Shown in pieces: positions 59,401-64,000 of a DNA stretch of 64,000 nt. The notes beneath the pieces are model-generated. The model worked only from the letters and a program-made list of their open reading frames with translations. It was not told the origin of the DNA and ran no database searches. Position numbers and translations under genes: made by a program. The stretch covers positions 7,192,001-7,256,000 of the forward strand of contig NC_003284.9 of the NCBI RefSeq assembly GCF_000002985.6. The letters run 5' to 3'. Each line of letters begins with the position of its first letter. Positions within the stretch are counted from its first letter, which is position 1. The stretch is from Caenorhabditis elegans (lineage: Eukaryota; Nematoda; Chromadorea; Rhabditida; Rhabditidae).

Positions 59401-62400
59401 TTTGCACTTGTCAGAAAACTCATTCTAGTAGATCCATTTTCAAAAACTACTTCTTGGGCAGTTTCATTCGCATCCATTAATTCGATCTGAACAAAACTAT
59501 TGTAATTGTATAGGTGTTAAATGTAGGTACCTTAATCATGATATTTCTTGCGTTGCCAGTGCGATTCGACAAATTTATGTGTTTTGGGTACACGAATATT
59601 ACATTTTTGTATGACTTGTTCAAGCTAGCTTGGTAGATTGGAATCTCCATTGCTTCATGTATCACACGTTCACTATTCAATGTAAGATTGCTCCCATGAC
59701 TTTGGTACTCTTTGCTTTTGTTGGAGCCTGAAATTAGTAATGCAGTTCATTAGTCAAAATAACTAATCTGATTCTTACCAGCTAAAGTCAATTCTAACTC
59801 AAAATTGAACATTTTCTTGTGAACTTTTCCATTTGTTCTGCGCATCTCACTGCATATTCGATAGATGTCCTCGTCAGAAGTTTTGTCTCCTTCCTGGCGG
59901 ATGAATGAACTGAATTTCAAATTACAGGAAGGCATATTCTCAATATTCTCAGGAACTTCTTGACTTGTTGGCAAATTGGAAACTGAAAACTTAAGTTATT
60001 CTACTCATACGTTCGTATTTTGTACCCGGCGCGAATTTCCTTTTTGTGAGTGGAGTCCGAACACGGCTGAAAACTGTCGCTGCTGATGTTCCACTTCCAA
60101 ATCGTCGGAGAGTTGATCCCATTGATGCAATCGAAGTTCTATCCGCACTCGTAATACTGCATTGATCATCTTGAGATTGTCCAGCGGCTGAATAAAATGT
60201 TGAAATAATGCTTTAAAAATATTTGGTTTTACTTGTTAGCACGGCCCCTGAGGCAGTGGTGCATTGAGACATCATCATTGGATCTGTTCGTCTATCAAAA
60301 CTAGATGCGCCAGTAGAAACATTTGCTTTATAGATTCTCTGGAGGTCGATTACTTGAAAGCCGAGCGGTGACCGGTAAGCTCCTGAAAATATGTAAGTAA
60401 GAAATGTTTGTTTGATAGGCAAATTTTACCCAGTCGTTGGCAATTTTTCTCAGCAGCTCGCTCTAGTCGTTCCATATTGTTCTCATCTTTAGTTCCTGTA
60501 TATGGCTCACTGTTCTCGAATACATCATTCTGTTGAAGCACTTTCTCAATCTGAAATTTGTTTTCTCAATGGATACATGCAGTCTGACATTCAAAACGCT
60601 CGCACCTTCACAACAAGAAACATGTCTTCCAGTTTGCCAGTGACGTTGAATAAAACTTGCATGTAGCTGAAAACAAACATGTTTGTAATCTCGATTCATT
60701 TTCGATTCATATTCAAAAAGCTTACTTATTTATAAAGTTTGGCTGATGGGAGCCCAGCATGTCCAACTTGTCGTGATCAGCAATATTAAAGTACATAGAT
60801 TCTGTGACTTTCTGCCTGTTTTTGATATCATAAATTGCCATGGATGCAAAAAGTGGTTCGAAAAATGGGTCCGCAGCGGCCTGAGAATATAAATTAAAGT
60901 TGAAACTTACAATCTAAGAAACACACTTTTTCAACTTTAACAAAAAGTTTCGGCGTTTCTTCTTGTTCCGGTAGACGTGGTACGCCCCTTTTCTCCCATT
61001 TCCAACTTTTTTCCTCTTCGTTTATACAATTCATGAAGTGCTTCACACGATTTTTAGAGAGCATCGAATACAGCAACGTGTTTTTGTCGATTGCAGATTT
61101 TTTGAGCATAGATACTGAAATAAATTGGAGGATTTTTTTTTTTTAATTTTTTTTAATTTCGGATTATAAAATTCAAACCATAAAACTGCTCTGTAGCACA
61201 TTTAGTCGGGTCGATTGTGTCGAAAGATCCTCCGTCAATTGAGATTGTGCTGGGTTCTCTGTCCATTATTCGGAGTCCATTATGAAAAATCTGAGGACGA
61301 AGTGAACGAAGAGCTGTTAATTTTTCCAAGTTCCAGCGGTCTTTAATGTCTTCAGTTCCGAGTTGAGCATATCTGAAAAAAACATGCCATCATTTTGGTG
61401 TCCGGTGCAAATTCAGATTTTTTGGCACTTAATCGTTTCTCCGCAATATCTAGAGATATAAGAAGTAATGTTTAAAATTGTATTATTATTATTATTATAC
61501 GTAAACTCGGAATTTTTAATAATACTTACTTTATTTTGTTAAACATATTTTGAAAACACATCACTGAACGTCACAGTGTTATCAGTAAAAATTGTTCAGT
61601 GTTTTATTCTCTCTGTTTTCATTTTAAAAGTTTGTTTGGTAGCACATTACTTCTTGTATTTTGTTTCTTTAAAACATTTTTCTAGAGACGTTCCAGCTCA
61701 ATTTTCTTTAAATTATAAGAAGTGGTTTTTTATTTTTTATTTAACTTTTGTGTTTTGTGAAAACGATTTCTAACACATAAACACCAAAGTTTCTCGCTGT
61801 TAAATGCCTTCATTCCGGTGTGCGGAAAATTTTCTAATTCCGAAAGTTTTCCGTCAAAAAGAGTGAGGTTTTCTTCACCTCCTCATAATTTATTCAGTTT
61901 CGTGACAAAAAGTTGCCTTTCCAGGTTGCTTCTTATATTTGAAAAAACTCACTTTCTATTAACAAGCGAAAAATTGTCACAATAAAATCCGCAAATGTCC
62001 CGAACATGATTTTCAATACTGAAAAAGCACATTAAATGTTGAAAATTTGAATGGAATAAACTTACTTCGGAATAGTTGTGTAGTTATGATCTGTTAACCC
62101 GTCTTGTCGGATAGTTGTTACCTCGACGTCGTCTGACACGTATTCAAAAAGTCTTAAAAGCAAATAATATACTAGTTTTGTTTCAACAAAAAATACTCAC
62201 GGCTTAGAAGACTTTGGGGAAGAAATCGAATAAAGAAGGCATGTTTTACGTTGGTCCAACAGTGCTTCCACATCGACGGGTGGCACGGGCTCGGTGAATT
62301 GTATCTGAAGAGAAAGGAGTGCGCAGATGTGTAATAATTATTGATTTACCTTTTCCATCATTGAAACCGCCAAATCCAATCCATTATCGCCTTCTGACAG

Positions 62401-62593
62401 CCGGTGGATTGGATGTAGTCCACTTATTACATGCTTCCGTACTTCTGACGCCGTAACTCTGAAAAATATAATGATAAATTAAAAAATTTTTAAAGACATA
62501 ATTGAAAATTACTTACTTGCTTCGTTTCTTCACAAACGCCCGCTTGCCATCAGCAGGCTTCATTTCCAGTGAACTTTTCCTATCAAGACCCAT
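53420..62593 (-). CDS. DOCK-C family RhoGEF (DOCK6/7/8 type)
   Basis: Thirty-five minus-strand exons from 62517-62593 (first) to 53420-53695 (last), summing to 2032 residues, close to the 2050-2140 of human DOCK6/7/8. Layout: DOCK-C N-terminal region about 30-350; linker rich in Ser/Thr about 440-500; DHR1/C2 lipid-binding domain about 570-720 ([46 protein letters not shown]); long armadillo-like helical middle; DHR2 catalytic domain about 1560-2010 ([71 protein letters not shown]). DHR2 loads Cdc42 and/or Rac with GTP, controlling actin and neuronal or migratory cell shape. The frame is open for four codons before the chosen ATG, so an upstream exon may extend it. No truncation seen. Confidence 0.92.
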
Positions 62594-62960
62594 TACTTTG
62601 TCATCTGAAATTCACTTATTTCAATTTAAAATCGCAAAAAAACAACTGTATAATTGCTTTACAAAAACAGTGTTTGGCTAAACAACATGCGGCGGGCGCA
62701 ACGAAATGTCGTATTGGAGGGAACGGGTGAGTGTGTGGTGGTGTGTATAGGAGGAAACGAGGAGAGGACACTGGGAGGACACCAATCTCATTGAAGTGAG
62801 AAGAAGAAGAGAAGGAAGAATAACGCAGCAGGCCAGGAAATATTTCTCTGGGCAAATATTGTGTTGCGAGCACAGATATTGTGTGTCAGGAACAGTGGTT
62901 ATTTTAGTAATTGGGAGTTTGAAAAGTGTTCGGGATGATACTTTAACGAATAAATATTAT
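62594..62960 (-). promoter_or_regulatory. DOCK gene upstream region
   Basis: TTTCAG ends just before the ATGACAAAGTA that leads to the start, a trans-splice or intron acceptor. A GC-richer, purine-rich patch (about 62690-62830) follows and is a candidate promoter. Confidence 0.4.
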
Positions 62961-64000
62961 TTTATTTTGGACAACAATACATCTGTAACGTTCATGGTTT
63001 CGTTTTTTTTTCTATTTAAGTTAATTGGATTTATTACGTTCAGTGCAAATTTATTTTTAATACAATTTTTCATGATCTATTGGTTGCTTCAGTTTTTATT
63101 AGAATTTTCTCAAATGTAAAGTACCGTCAGTAAGAGTTTTGTATAATTACAAACATAACAATCATTATTATTTAATTTTATTACATGTGCAAACAGTATT
63201 TAGCGTTCACATGAAATTTCAGTAAAACCTTTTGGAGAATTGTCAATTTTTACTTGGTTTTTAGAGTAAACTCAAACATTGATGGAGGTTAGCATTTATG
63301 CAGGTTTTTTACAACTCACACAAGGTGCAAAAAAAAGAGAGTAATTAAAGTATAAGAATCATAGAACAAACTGTTGTTTTTGCTGATTTTGAAAATTGAA
63401 ATAGATAAAAATTGAGGCATTTTTGTTCAAGTAAATTGGTGTGTAAGATTAATATTGAAAAACATGATGAATAATGGCTACTAGAGCTGTGCGGCTGTCA
63501 TCTGTCGGCGTCAGCCAAAAGCCGAAACATTGACCTTGTTTCGGCTGACGCCGACAGCCAAAAAAAAAGTAACTCGGCTGTTTGCGCCAGCCAAAATATA
63601 CTTTCAACAATATAAACTTCTTTATTCATTTTTTGAGCTACTATACGGAGTGTTTTATTTTAGTTTTTAGCATATGGTTTTTTCCAGCTTGCTGTTTTTT
63701 GCAACATTTTTTTAAAATATGTGTTTCACTTTATTGTCTTCGAATAAAAATAAGTTCATAAGTTATCACAAACATTTTATATTTAAAAAAGTAGATAGCA
63801 GACAGCACAGCTGAAATTTTTTTTGGCAAGCTCATTCGAATTTTGAATTATCTCTCGGCTTGAAAAAATGTAATACATCACTAAAGCGATATGTGCAGTA
63901 TTAAAATTTGATTATGGATTGCATTATCAACATTTTTTAAAAGCAATTAAGCAGAGGTGCTGAAACATTGCAATGATATCGTTTTCATTCAAATTCCCAA
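62961..64000. other. AT-rich intergenic to window end
   Basis: No gene recognised. It contains the hairpin repeat listed at 63502-63557. Confidence 0.5.
63502..63557. repeat. GC-rich inverted repeat (hairpin)
   Basis: CTGTCGGCGTCAGCC ... GCCGAAAC is mirrored by GTTTCGGCTGACGCCGACAG within 56 bases. It is preceded by AGAGCTGTGCGGCTG and followed by degenerate GGCTG units up to about 63597, suggesting a dispersed repeat rather than a one-off. Confidence 0.7.

Overview
This is nuclear DNA from a nematode, almost certainly Caenorhabditis elegans or a very close relative. Evidence: an AT-rich background, many short introns ending in the worm acceptor TTTTCAG, start codons a few bases after a likely trans-splice acceptor, AATAAA signals soon after stop codons, and worm-style dispersed palindromic repeats. 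From memory, dnj-7 (C55B6.2) and the arginine kinase F46H5.3 both lie on chromosome X of C. elegans, which would place the window there. This could not be checked here.

Left third (1-22 kb, genes on +): intergenic DNA with a possible coding relic (0-2.2 kb); dnj-7, the ER co-chaperone related to p58IPK/DNAJC3, with a UPRE-like site upstream (2.58-5.82 kb); a repeat-rich gap; a GK5-type FGGY kinase with a GC-AG intron (8.39-11.82 kb); a small kinase-like partial gene on the minus strand (12.62-13.09 kb); an ionotropic-glutamate-receptor-like channel subunit (14.72-18.76 kb); a secreted saposin-like protein (19.71-21.90 kb).

Middle (22-38 kb): about 4.5 kb of noncoding DNA with GC-rich blocks, then a C2H2 zinc-finger protein whose small exons are spread over 7.6 kb (26.47-34.05 kb) with long GC-rich introns, a long 3' UTR, and an AT-rich gap holding weak coding-like relics.

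Right part (38-64 kb, genes on -): arginine kinase (38.89-40.47 kb); about 6.5 kb of upstream/intergenic DNA; a protein joining a TDP-43-type N-terminal fold, a coiled coil and an AMPK-beta-type glycogen-binding (CBM48) domain (47.01-50.79 kb); and a 35-exon DOCK-C (DOCK6/7/8) guanine nucleotide exchange factor (53.42-62.59 kb).

Exon models were built by hand. For each complete gene the exon lengths add up to a whole number of codons. The genes do not form one pathway; they are ordinary eukaryotic genes, each with its own upstream region. I found no rRNA, tRNA, CRISPR array or prokaryotic system. The most unusual items are the TDP-43-NTD/CBM48 fusion with a frame-preserving 18-nt microexon, a channel gene that needs a 34-nt intron, and several foldback/MITE-like repeats.
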